A stretch of 38,216 nt of DNA. It comes from JAGMXM01 sp964458325 (GTDB taxonomy: Bacteria; Verrucomicrobiota; Verrucomicrobiia; Limisphaerales; UBA1319). Shown piece by piece: positions 1 through 6,551 of the stretch. The stretch's first letter is position 1; the number at the start of each line of letters is the position of its first letter. The stretch is taken from the NCBI GenBank assembly GCA_964458325.1, contig CAYWIM010000041.1, positions 1 to 38,216 on the forward strand. Direction: 5' to 3'. The translations under genes and the position numbers were made by a program. The notes below the pieces were generated by a model. It saw nothing but the letters and a program-made list of their open reading frames with translations. It was not told the origin of the DNA and made no database searches.

Positions 1-142
1 CGGGCCAAATCGCTCCCAGCATACGTGACCGTATTTGTGAAATGGACCACTAAGCTGGCGGCCGCCGCGACTGACAGGAGAAGGTGTGACTGGCGAATCA
101 TGGGCAAGAGGGGGCAGGGGCTGTGAGCGGAAAGCCCTCCTG
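1..142. other. window edge, no supported gene
   Basis: This stretch lies downstream of the metallopeptidase gene. Two short open frames on the plus strand run in from the window edge, one ending at a TAA at 51-53 and one at a TGA at 123-125. Either could be the last codons of a truncated gene, but neither shows a recognisable motif, so no gene is called. No convincing hairpin terminator is visible. Confidence 0.5.
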
Positions 143-991
143 CTACAGCTGGCTTTCGCTCGAGCTGAACGTGTCTCCCTGGTTCAGGTCGCCTGTTTCG
201 AAGCCGCGTCGGAACCATCGAACCCGCTGCTGCGAGGTGCCGTGCGTGAACGAGTCGGGCACGACATATCCCTGGGATTGTTTTTGGATACGGTCGTCAC
301 CGATAGCGGAGGCAGCGTTCAAGGCCTCCTCGAGGTCGCCGGATTCAAGCACCTGTTTGGCCTTTTGGGTATAGTGGGCCCAGACGCCTGCGAAGAAATC
401 GGCCTGCAGCTCGAGGCGGACGGAGAGGCGGTTCATCTCTTCCTCGCTGACGCGGCCGCGGGCGCTGTCCACTTTATCCATGATCCCGAGCAATTTTTGG
501 ACGTGATGCCCGACCTCGTGCGCGATGACATAGGCCTGGGCGAAATCCCCGGGCGCTCCGAACCGTTTCTGGAGCTGCTCATAGAACCGCAGATCGATGT
601 AGACCTTGTAATCGCCTGGGCAATAAAAGGGGCCGGTGGCCGCCGAGGCCATCCCGCAGGCGGAGCTGACCCGGTCGCTGAAGAGGACCAGCTTGGGCTC
701 CTCATACGACCGGCCCATCCGGCTAAAGAGCTGGTTCCAGACGTCTTCGGTGTCGGCCAGGACGACTGCAACGAAACGGGACAGGGGATCGTTGGTGGCG
801 ATTGCGCTGGCCGATTCCTCGAGGCCGGCGTTTGGTCCCGTGGCCTGCTGCAGCAGGGCGGTCGGATCCCCGCCCAGAAGAAACGTGATGACTGCGACCA
901 CGACCAGGCCGATCCCGCCTCCTACCACCGGCATGCTCACTCTCCGGCGATCCTCGACATTCGAGCTCTCTCTGCGTCCTTCCCATTTCAT
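143..991 (-). CDS. neutral zinc metallopeptidase (YpfJ/KPN_02809 family)
   Basis: Predicted membrane-anchored zinc peptidase of the neutral zinc metallopeptidase family; the physiological substrate is not established for the family. The 282-residue product begins MKWEGRRESSNVEDRR, the charged arginine-rich N-terminus typical of this family, which supports the ATG at 991. A glycine-rich hydrophobic segment follows at about residues 21-40 and probably anchors the protein. The zinc-binding HEVGH motif is at residues 158-162, followed by a further His163, and the conserved FYCPGD region lies near residue 122. Length is normal for the family. The gene is transcribed divergently from glycerate kinase, with a palindromic repeat in the shared upstream region. 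Family assignment is strong; role is unknown. Confidence 0.9.
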   Translation of the reverse strand: MKWEGRRESSNVEDRRRVSMPVVGGGIGLVVVAVITFLLGGDPTALLQQATGPNAGLEESASAIATNDPLSRFVAVVLADTEDVWNQLFSRMGRSYEEPKLVLFSDRVSSACGMASAATGPFYCPGDYKVYIDLRFYEQLQKRFGAPGDFAQAYVIAHEVGHHVQKLLGIMDKVDSARGRVSEEEMNRLSVRLELQADFFAGVWAHYTQKAKQVLESGDLEEALNAASAIGDDRIQKQSQGYVVPDSFTHGTSQQRVRWFRRGFETGDLNQGDTFSSSESQL

Positions 992-1106
992 ATTTCACCG
1001 CCTTGCAGCATCGATCAATAGCGATTTGCTTCAGCATCCACTCAACCAGATCGGATCCCTGCTGGTCAAGAGCCAAGGTGGAGCGCGGTGAGCTTACGGC
1101 TTGCAA

Positions 1107-1174
1107 GGTAGGGCGCGCGCCGAGTGGTGAGCTTGCGGCCAACAAGGCGGCGTCCACGGAGTGGCCGCCCTACC
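1107..1174. repeat. palindromic intergenic element (REP/MITE-like)
   Basis: A 68-base element lies between the divergent metallopeptidase and glycerate kinase genes. Its ends are perfect inverted 9-mers, GGTAGGGCG at 1107-1115 and CGCCCTACC at 1166-1174. Just inside and outside are two near-direct half-repeats beginning GTGAGCTT (near 1088 and 1127). A related half-site, GTGAGCTGCAAGGCAGGGCG, occurs near 24710. This points to a dispersed, non-coding, probably mobilised repeat family, but copy number elsewhere in the genome cannot be seen here. Confidence 0.5.
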
Positions 1175-1228
1175 ACCCGAGAAGGGGATGCTGGCGACTT
1201 TCTCTGGCTGGGGCAGAGGAGGGCGGAT

Positions 1229-2452
1229 ATGCTAATGGGCATGAAGCAGCGGGTATTGATCGTGCCGGACAAGTTCAAGGGGACGCTGACGGCGGCGGAG
1301 GCGGCGGAGGCGATCGCCCGGGGCTGGTCTCGACGGCGGCCGGGGGACGTGCTCGATCTGCTGCCCATGAGCGATGGGGGCGATGGATTTGGCGACGCGA
1401 TGCGGCGGTTGGCGAATGCCCGGCGCCGGGTGGTCTGGACCGTGGACGCCGCGCATCGTCGTTTGCGGAGCGCCTGGTGGTGGGAACCGAAGACGCGCAC
1501 GGCGATCATCGAGTCGGCGAACTCGATCGGGCTGGCTCTGCTGCCGCGGGGCCGGTATCACCCGTTCGATTTGGACACCGCGGGATTGGCGGCGGTGCTA
1601 TTGGCGGCGTCCAGAGCCGGTGCGCGAGAATGCCTGATCGGGATTGGGGGCAGCGCGACCAACGATGGCGGGTTTGGCACCGCCCGGGCGCTTGGATGGG
1701 TGTTCCTGGACGGAGCAGGGGGGAGACTGGATCGATGGACCGACCTGGGCCGATTGCGGCGAATCGAGCCTCCGGCGGAGGGGCTGAGATTCGATCGCGT
1801 CCGCGTGGCGGTGGATGTGCGGAACCGGCTGCTGGGGCCGGCGGGCTGCAGCCGGATCTACGGACCGCAGAAGGGGCTGCGTCCCGAGGATTATTCCCTG
1901 GCCGAGGCGAGCCTGGGCCAGCTGGCGCGGGTGGTTCGCCATCAATGGGGGATCGACATTGCCCGGGAGCCGGGCGCGGGCGCGGCGGGGGGATTGGGCT
2001 TTGGATTGCGGGCGTTTCTCGGGGCGCGGCTCGAGTCTGGATTCGATCTGTTCGCGCGGGAGGCGCGGTTGGGAAGGAGGCTGGAGCGGGTGGATCGGGT
2101 GATTACGGGCGAGGGATCGATCGATCGTTCGAGCGTGATGGGAAAGGGTGTAGGCGAGGTGGCGCGGCTGTGCGAGGAGTGCGGGAAGCCGTGGCTGGGG
2201 CTGGCGGGCCGGATCGAGGAGGGCATGGCTCGGAAGAGGATGTCGCGGGGATTCATGGCCATCGTGCCGGATTTGACTGACGAGAAGAACGCGATGGCGC
2301 GGGCGGATTACTGGCTGGAAAAACTGGCGGAGCGAGCGGCTGAATCGGTCGAGTCAAGAGGGGCAAGGCAGGCTTTGGGGCCCGCGAGACCGATGGGCGC
2401 GAAATCTCGGGCTAGAACACGCGCCGGGGCATTTCGAGGACGCTCGGCATAG
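1229..2452 (+). CDS. glycerate kinase (GlxK/GarK type)
   Basis: Phosphorylates D-glycerate with ATP, feeding it into glycolysis (2- or 3-phosphoglycerate depending on subtype). The N-terminal VLIVPDKFKGTLTAAEAAEA is the hallmark of class I glycerate kinases, and the GIGGSATNDGGFGTARALG block and the PQKGLRPED segment are also present. Three in-frame ATGs lie at 1229, 1235 and 1241; a purine-rich GAGGAGGG at 1217-1224 serves any of them, and homologues usually begin at the equivalent of 1241 (MKQRVLIVPDKF). The product is about 400 residues, slightly longer than usual, because of a basic low-complexity tail whose coding sequence overlaps the 3' end of the convergent hypothetical gene by 41 bases. 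Confidence 0.9.
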   Translation: MLMGMKQRVLIVPDKFKGTLTAAEAAEAIARGWSRRRPGDVLDLLPMSDGGDGFGDAMRRLANARRRVVWTVDAAHRRLRSAWWWEPKTRTAIIESANSIGLALLPRGRYHPFDLDTAGLAAVLLAASRAGARECLIGIGGSATNDGGFGTARALGWVFLDGAGGRLDRWTDLGRLRRIEPPAEGLRFDRVRVAVDVRNRLLGPAGCSRIYGPQKGLRPEDYSLAEASLGQLARVVRHQWGIDIAREPGAGAAGGLGFGLRAFLGARLESGFDLFAREARLGRRLERVDRVITGEGSIDRSSVMGKGVGEVARLCEECGKPWLGLAGRIEEGMARKRMSRGFMAIVPDLTDEKNAMARADYWLEKLAERAAESVESRGARQALGPARPMGAKSRARTRAGAFRGRSA

Positions 2453-3470
2453 GCTGAACGAAAGCGGGCTGGGGTGTGACGATGGCGGGGGAGAGGCTCG
2501 ATTTGCCGAGGAACTTGACGTTGGGATCGTCGAGAGGAATGCGGTTGGGTGCGGTAGGGGTTTCGGGAGCGCCGAGGAGGTTTCTTGCGGTGGATCCGTA
2601 CGTATTGGCGAGGTCGTTTAATCGCGGGCTGGTGACGGGCTGGAGCTCATCGCGGGTGGAATCGCGCAGGAGATTGATCGGGTCGCGAGCGCCGGCGGCG
2701 CCTGAGAACGAGCTGGAGGGGCGCAGGAGCTGCCGGATGCGATCATCGGGCTGCGCGAACTGAAGGGGCGATCGATCGAGCGGGCTGTCCCAGAGGCGTT
2801 TACTCGAGAGGGACAGGTCGCCCAAAGCGGAACGCGGGCCGGCTGCGCCGAGTGAGTTGGTATCGCTGGCCCGGCTGTAGACGGGCTCGGCGAACGGCTC
2901 GGTTCGGATCACATAGCTGGCGTTGGCATTGGGATCGGATTTGGAGGACGGATTGGGATCGTTTGCGCTCGAGTTGGGTTGGGCAGCACTGTTGGTTTTG
3001 GTTTCCCGATTCGAGTTGGTATTCGAGTTGGCTTGGACTGCGTTGGGATCGGATTGGATCAAGTAGCGCTCCATGACGCTCTTGGGCCGGCTGAGGGAGG
3101 AGTCGAAAGCGGATCCGGCGGTTTCGAGGCTGTTGGCGAAAGGGGAAGGTTCCATCTCGGGCGTGACGAAGATCCAGTTGCGCTTTCGATCGAGCATCTG
3201 CTGGAGCTTTTGGAGGTTGAGCCGGGTGGGAGGGGCGGACGGTGGGATAAAGAAAGGGGTGTTGGGGTCGATTCGATCGGGGCGGAGCTGGAGATTGAGA
3301 TGATCGCCCTTGCCGGTTTCGGGGGCGGTGGGCATGACGTGCTTGGGCTCGGGTCTGGAGAACACGGCCCGATCGTCGGCGGCGGGTAGCCGGACGATTG
3401 TCAGCGCTGCGGCCATTGGGGCCAGGAGCCAGCAGCGGGCAGTGCAGAAGTGGAACCAACCACCCATCAT
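2412..3470 (-). CDS. secreted hypothetical protein with Asn/Ser-rich linker
   Basis: Function not recognised. The 352-residue product starts MMGGWFHFCTARCWLL and has a signal-peptide-like N-terminus (hydrophobic stretch to about residue 30, then AADD), so it is probably exported. Residues about 137-183 form a low-complexity Asn/Ser/Asp/Pro-rich linker; the rest is proline-rich with no recognised domain. The open frame extends upstream to 3779, but a good promoter (-35 at 3500-3505, -10 at 3477-3482) puts the transcription start at about the ATG at 3470, which decides the start and suggests a leaderless message. It follows yraN with a 130-base gap and overlaps the convergent glycerate kinase tail. 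It resembles lineage-restricted secreted proteins; no function is assigned. Confidence 0.7.
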   Translation of the reverse strand: MMGGWFHFCTARCWLLAPMAAALTIVRLPAADDRAVFSRPEPKHVMPTAPETGKGDHLNLQLRPDRIDPNTPFFIPPSAPPTRLNLQKLQQMLDRKRNWIFVTPEMEPSPFANSLETAGSAFDSSLSRPKSVMERYLIQSDPNAVQANSNTNSNRETKTNSAAQPNSSANDPNPSSKSDPNANASYVIRTEPFAEPVYSRASDTNSLGAAGPRSALGDLSLSSKRLWDSPLDRSPLQFAQPDDRIRQLLRPSSSFSGAAGARDPINLLRDSTRDELQPVTSPRLNDLANTYGSTARNLLGAPETPTAPNRIPLDDPNVKFLGKSSLSPAIVTPQPAFVQPMPSVLEMPRRVF

Positions 3471-3476
3471 TCTCAC

Positions 3477-3505
3477 AATATAAGCGACCGGATGCATGCG
3501 GTCAA
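3477..3505 (-). promoter_or_regulatory. sigma70-type promoter, apparently leaderless
   Basis: On the minus strand TTGACC (3500-3505) and TATATT (3477-3482) are separated by exactly 17 bases, close to the sigma70 consensus. The expected transcription start, about seven bases past the -10, falls at the ATG at 3470, so the mRNA would have almost no 5' leader. It would give the hypothetical gene independent expression downstream of the ribosomal operon. Confidence 0.6.
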
Positions 3506-3600
3506 AACAGGAATCGACTGACGCGGCAGAATCGATGGCCGCGGCAGCCCCAAAATAAGAGACCCTCCTCGAGCGCTGGCGTTCAATCTTAGGGTCTGTA

Positions 3601-4035
3601 TTAACCAAAGCGATAGGGTGGGGAGAGGCTGAACGAGTTGCGGAGGTGGCGGACTTGGGCGACTTGGCCATTGCGGAGGATGACCTCGACGATATCGAAG
3701 CGGAGCCGGACGGGTGGATTGCGCAATTCGCGCAGGTAATCGAGGGCGGCGCGGGAGAGGCGTTGGCGTTTGCGGGCATTGACGGCGGCGGCGGGGCGGG
3801 ACCAGGCGCCCTGGGATCGGGTTTTGACCTCGACGACGACCAGGCAATCCTTTTCTCGGAAGACGAGGTCGAGCTCGCCTCGAGGGGATCGGTAATTGGC
3901 GATCAGGAATTCGAGCCCGGCACAGACGAGGTATTGGCGGGCGGCATCCTCGCCCAGGCGGCCGCGGCGGATGTGGACCGGCAAGTTGGGCGGAGCCCGC
4001 CACCTGCGCCACCAAGCTCTGATCGCCTCGATCAT
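3601..4035 (-). CDS. YraN/UPF0102 family nuclease-fold protein
   Basis: Small protein of the UPF0102 (YraN) family with a restriction-endonuclease-like fold; its biological role is not settled, though a DNA or recombination-related function is often suspected. The 144-residue product carries the family signature: RGRLGEDAARQYL near residues 24-35, then GELDLV with Glu54 and Asp56, and VEVKTR with Glu69 and Lys71, matching the D/E-x-K nuclease core. It begins only 3 bases after the stop of the upstream rnhB, the order seen in many bacteria (rplS-rnhB-yraN), so co-transcription is very likely. Confidence 0.92.
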   Translation of the reverse strand: MIEAIRAWWRRWRAPPNLPVHIRRGRLGEDAARQYLVCAGLEFLIANYRSPRGELDLVFREKDCLVVVEVKTRSQGAWSRPAAAVNARKRQRLSRAALDYLRELRNPPVRLRFDIVEVILRNGQVAQVRHLRNSFSLSPPYRFG

Positions 4036-4038
4036 CCG

Positions 4039-4680
4039 TCAACGCCACAGTTCCAGCTGATCATTTCTCAGCGGGGCGAAATTGCGTCGATGGATTGGGC
4101 ACGGTCCGTGGCGGGCGATGGCTTCGAGGTGGCGGGCGGTTCCATAGCCCTTATGCTGGGCGAATCCGTATTCGGGGTATAATCGATCGTAGGCCTCCAT
4201 GAGGCGGTCCCGGGTGACTTTCGCGATGATGCTGGCGGCGGAGATCGAGAAGGCGAGTGCGTCGCCGCGGACGATGGGGGTGTGGGGTGCGGGCAATCCG
4301 TTGACGGGAAGCCCATCGACGAGGACATGGTCCGGGAGGGGATCGAGTTTGCGAACGGCCTCAGCCATGGCCTGGTGAGTGGCGCGCAGGATGTTGATGC
4401 GGGCGATGAGTTCGACGGATCCCTCCGCGGTGGCCCAGGCCAGATCCGAGGACTCGGTCAAGCAAGCGAACAGCCGATCCCGCTGGGCGGGCGTGAGCTT
4501 TTTGGAATCGTCGAGGGACGCCAGTTGAGAGGGCAGACCGTCGTGGATCCAGCGGACGGGCAGGACGGCGGCGGCGGCCAGGACGGGTCCGGCGAGCGGG
4601 CCGCGTCCGGCTTCATCGACGCCGGCGAGGCGGCGTGCGCCCTGGGCGAGGCATTGTCGCTCGAAAGCCCAGCGATCCAC
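4039..4680 (-). CDS. rnhB: ribonuclease HII
   Basis: Cleaves the RNA strand of RNA-DNA hybrids and removes single ribonucleotides from DNA. The catalytic AGVDEAGRGPLAGPV block contains the metal-binding Asp-Glu (residues 22-23 from the chosen start), followed by DDSKKLTP, LVDGLPV and the SAASIIAKVTRDRLM segment, all family hallmarks. The frame stays open upstream to 4974 but that part lies on rplS in another frame. A GTG at 4680, ten bases past the first base of the rplS stop codon, gives a normal length of 213 residues and a normal N-terminus (VDRWAFERQ); its ribosome binding site is weak, so the exact start is uncertain. Member of the rpsP-khpA-trmD-rplS-rnhB-yraN operon. Confidence 0.92.
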   Translation of the reverse strand: MDRWAFERQCLAQGARRLAGVDEAGRGPLAGPVLAAAAVLPVRWIHDGLPSQLASLDDSKKLTPAQRDRLFACLTESSDLAWATAEGSVELIARINILRATHQAMAEAVRKLDPLPDHVLVDGLPVNGLPAPHTPIVRGDALAFSISAASIIAKVTRDRLMEAYDRLYPEYGFAQHKGYGTARHLEAIARHGPCPIHRRNFAPLRNDQLELWR

Positions 4681-4687
4681 CGGCGGA

Positions 4688-5104
4688 TCAGGCTTTGGGG
4701 GCGGGTTGGTTGGCGGGGTGGGCAGCCGAATGCGCGCGATCCCCTCTCTGGTGAGCGCTCTTTTCCTTGACGGCCGTGGCGCTCTTGCCGACGCGCTGGC
4801 GCAGGTAGGTGAGCTTGGCGCGGCGGACCTTGCCGCGGCGTTCGATCTCGACCTTGTCGATGCGGGGCGAGTGGACGGGAAAGACACGTTCCACGCCTTC
4901 GCCGTAGCTGATGCGGCGGACGGTGAAGGTCTCGTTGAGGCCGCGTCCCCGGTGAGCGATGACGACGCCGGCAAACACCTGGATGCGCTCCTTGTCGCCT
5001 TCGACGACTTTGGTATGGACTCGCACGGAGTCGCCGACGCTGAAGTCGAGCGGGTTTTTGCGGAATTGCTCCGCCTCGATTTTATCCAATAACGCTTGGC
5101 TCAT
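4688..5104 (-). CDS. rplS: 50S ribosomal protein L19
   Basis: Large-subunit ribosomal protein at the 30S-50S interface. The 138-residue sequence shows the conserved L19 core: DFSVGDSVRVHTKVVEGDK, the QVFAGVVIAHRGRGLNETFTVR stretch, GVERVFPVHSPRID, and RRGKVRRAKLTYLR. A basic, alanine- and proline-rich tail after about residue 112 makes it somewhat longer than the usual 115-residue form. An AGGTGA ribosome binding site lies about 10 bases before the ATG at 5104. The gene follows trmD by 3 bases, the standard arrangement. Confidence 0.97.
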   Translation of the reverse strand: MSQALLDKIEAEQFRKNPLDFSVGDSVRVHTKVVEGDKERIQVFAGVVIAHRGRGLNETFTVRRISYGEGVERVFPVHSPRIDKVEIERRGKVRRAKLTYLRQRVGKSATAVKEKSAHQRGDRAHSAAHPANQPAPKA

Positions 5105-5107
5105 AAA

Positions 5108-5821
5108 TCAACTTTCACCTGTCTGCGGTTTTGCAACGACCGGGTCGGCGGCGTGGGCCAACAGATCGGGCCGCCGCCGCAGCGTGCGTTGCCGGGACTG
5201 CTCCCGGCGCCATTTTTCGATTTCGGCGTGGTGGCCGGAGAGCAGCACGTCGGGCACTCTCATGCCGCGGTATTCGGCGGGCCGGGTATATTGGGGGTAC
5301 TCGAGCAAGCCTTCGGAGAACGACTCGTTTCCGGCGCTATTCTCGTCGCCCAATGCCCCGGGGATCAGCCGGGTGACCGCGTCGATCACCACCATGGCGG
5401 GCAAGGCCCCGCTAGTCAGCACGTAATCGCCGATCGAGATCTCGTCATCGATCAGCGCCTGGCAGACCCGTTCATCGATCCCTTCGTAGCTGGCGCAGAT
5501 CAGCAGCAGGTGCGTGCTTTGGGCCAGCTGGCAGGCCATCGCCTGGCAAAAGGTCCGTCCCGTCGGCGCCAGCAGGATCACGCGCGTGCTTTCGCCGGCC
5601 AGGTGCTCGATCGCTTCGAACAGGGGTTCGGGTTTGAGCAGCATGCCCGGCCCTCCCCCGAACGGGCGATCGTCCACGGTCTTGTGGCGGTCATGGGTGA
5701 AATCCCGGAGATTATGGATCCGGATTTCGACCAGACCGGCCTGCCGGGCGCGCTGGACGATGCTTTCATCCAGAGGGCCGGCGAACATGCCGGGGAACAG
5801 GGTCAGCACGTCGATTTTCAT
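5108..5821 (-). CDS. trmD: tRNA (guanine37-N1)-methyltransferase
   Basis: Methylates G37 of tRNAs using S-adenosylmethionine, preventing +1 frameshifting. The 237-residue protein has the TrmD order of motifs: MKIDVLTLFPGMF at the N-terminus, HDRHKTVDDRPFGGGPGM, APTGRTF, then CASYEGIDERV and EISIGDYVLTSGALPA, which form the trefoil-knot SAM site. The last motif departs from the common GDYVLTGGE by having Ser and Ala. It lies 39 bases after khpA; rimM, which often precedes trmD, is not there. Confidence 0.96.
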   Translation of the reverse strand: MKIDVLTLFPGMFAGPLDESIVQRARQAGLVEIRIHNLRDFTHDRHKTVDDRPFGGGPGMLLKPEPLFEAIEHLAGESTRVILLAPTGRTFCQAMACQLAQSTHLLLICASYEGIDERVCQALIDDEISIGDYVLTSGALPAMVVIDAVTRLIPGALGDENSAGNESFSEGLLEYPQYTRPAEYRGMRVPDVLLSGHHAEIEKWRREQSRQRTLRRRPDLLAHAADPVVAKPQTGES

Positions 5822-5860
5822 ACCACCGTCACCGGCGCGCCGGGCCCGACCATCCGCGAC

Positions 5861-6130
5861 CTATTCCGCGGGGGGCGGGGGCTCGGTTTTCGCGGGCTGA
5901 TCCTCGACGATCTCGACCGTGCAGCGCGCGCCTTTGCGGGCGCTGCCGACGACCAGGAGTGACCGGATGGAGTTGATGGTGGTCCCCTGGCGGCCGATCA
6001 CCTTGGCGACATCCCGCGGATCCACCCGCAACTGAAAAACGGTCACTCCATTTCGATCGGCCGGCGAGATGGCGACTGCCTCCGGGTGATCGACCAGGTT
6101 TTTGACCACGTATTCGAGAAAATCCTGCAT
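5861..6130 (-). CDS. khpA: KH-domain RNA-binding protein KhpA
   Basis: Small single-KH RNA-binding protein (formerly YlqC family), implicated in some bacteria in cell elongation and RNA regulation as a partner of KhpB. The 89-residue product has the KH core with the GxxG loop as VIGRQGTTINSIRSLL around residues 44-59, and a proline/glutamate-rich tail. Its ATG follows the rpsP TAA directly with no gap, so the two are tightly coupled. The rpsP-khpA order is conserved in many phyla. Confidence 0.93.
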   Translation of the reverse strand: MQDFLEYVVKNLVDHPEAVAISPADRNGVTVFQLRVDPRDVAKVIGRQGTTINSIRSLLVVGSARKGARCTVEIVEDQPAKTEPPPPAE

Positions 6131-6379
6131 TTAGGCTCCGGGGGTGCGTTTCGCCGACTTGATAAAGCTGGCGACGGTATCGCTGGGCTGGGCGCCGCGC
6201 TCGACCCAATAGGCAGCTCGCTCGAGGTTGAGCGTGACCTTCTTGTCTTTGCGGCCGGGCAAATAGGTGCCGAGCTCCTCGATGAACCGGCCGTCGCGCG
6301 GGCTGCGACCATCCGTCACCACAATGCGAAACGCGGGGTCGTTCTTGGCCCCGATTCGTTTCAAGCGAATTCTGACCAT
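6131..6379 (-). CDS. rpsP: 30S ribosomal protein S16
   Basis: Small-subunit ribosomal protein needed for 30S assembly. The 82-residue sequence begins MVRIRLKRIGAKNDPAFRIV and contains VTDGRSPRDGRFIEELGTYLP, diagnostic of S16. It is the first gene of the minus-strand operon; a candidate promoter lies about 90 bases upstream (-10 at 6467-6472), leaving an untranslated leader of about 80 bases in which no clear regulatory fold was identified. Confidence 0.97.
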   Translation of the reverse strand: MVRIRLKRIGAKNDPAFRIVVTDGRSPRDGRFIEELGTYLPGRKDKKVTLNLERAAYWVERGAQPSDTVASFIKSAKRTPGA

Positions 6380-6466
6380 AAGTTATACTCGCGATCTGCT
6401 CCTGTCGCCGCCGGGATCCGTGCCCGCCGCCACCGGGAGTCTTTTCTCTATCCAAAGGGCAGGGAA

Positions 6467-6493
6467 ATTATAGCTGGTTGGCCCGGTTGGCAA
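6467..6493 (-). promoter_or_regulatory. candidate promoter of the rpsP operon
   Basis: On the minus strand a perfect TATAAT (6467-6472) is preceded by TTGCCA (6488-6493) with a 15-base spacer, slightly short. It faces rpsP, which begins 88 bases further on. It is the only consensus -10 in this divergent intergenic region and would drive the whole ribosomal/trmD/rnhB/yraN cluster. Confidence 0.5.
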
Positions 6494-6512
6494 GCCCCGA
6501 TTTTTTCATGTG

Positions 6513-6541
6513 TTGCGGGCGGAGGCGTCCTTGGCTAGGTT
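6513..6541 (+). promoter_or_regulatory. weak candidate promoter for the LeuC-type gene
   Basis: TTGCGG (6513-6518) and TAGGTT (6536-6541) are 17 bases apart, and the implied start is only about four bases before the ATG at 6552. No purine-rich ribosome binding site is seen before that ATG, consistent with a near-leaderless message. Both hexamers are weak matches, so this is tentative. Confidence 0.3.
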
Positions 6542-6551
6542 CAACCGGCAT

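Noticed and set aside
1..125. 3' end of a gene cut by the window edge
   Set aside because: Two short frames enter from the edge (stops at 51-53 and 123-125), but without motifs neither can be preferred.
86..1021. 311-codon plus-strand open frame
   Set aside because: It runs antisense over the metallopeptidase gene, whose HExxH motif and family N-terminus are convincing; the antisense product has no recognisable motif.
1003..2280. 425-codon plus-strand frame overlapping glycerate kinase
   Set aside because: Gly/Arg-rich alternative frame of the glycerate kinase gene, lacking any family motif.
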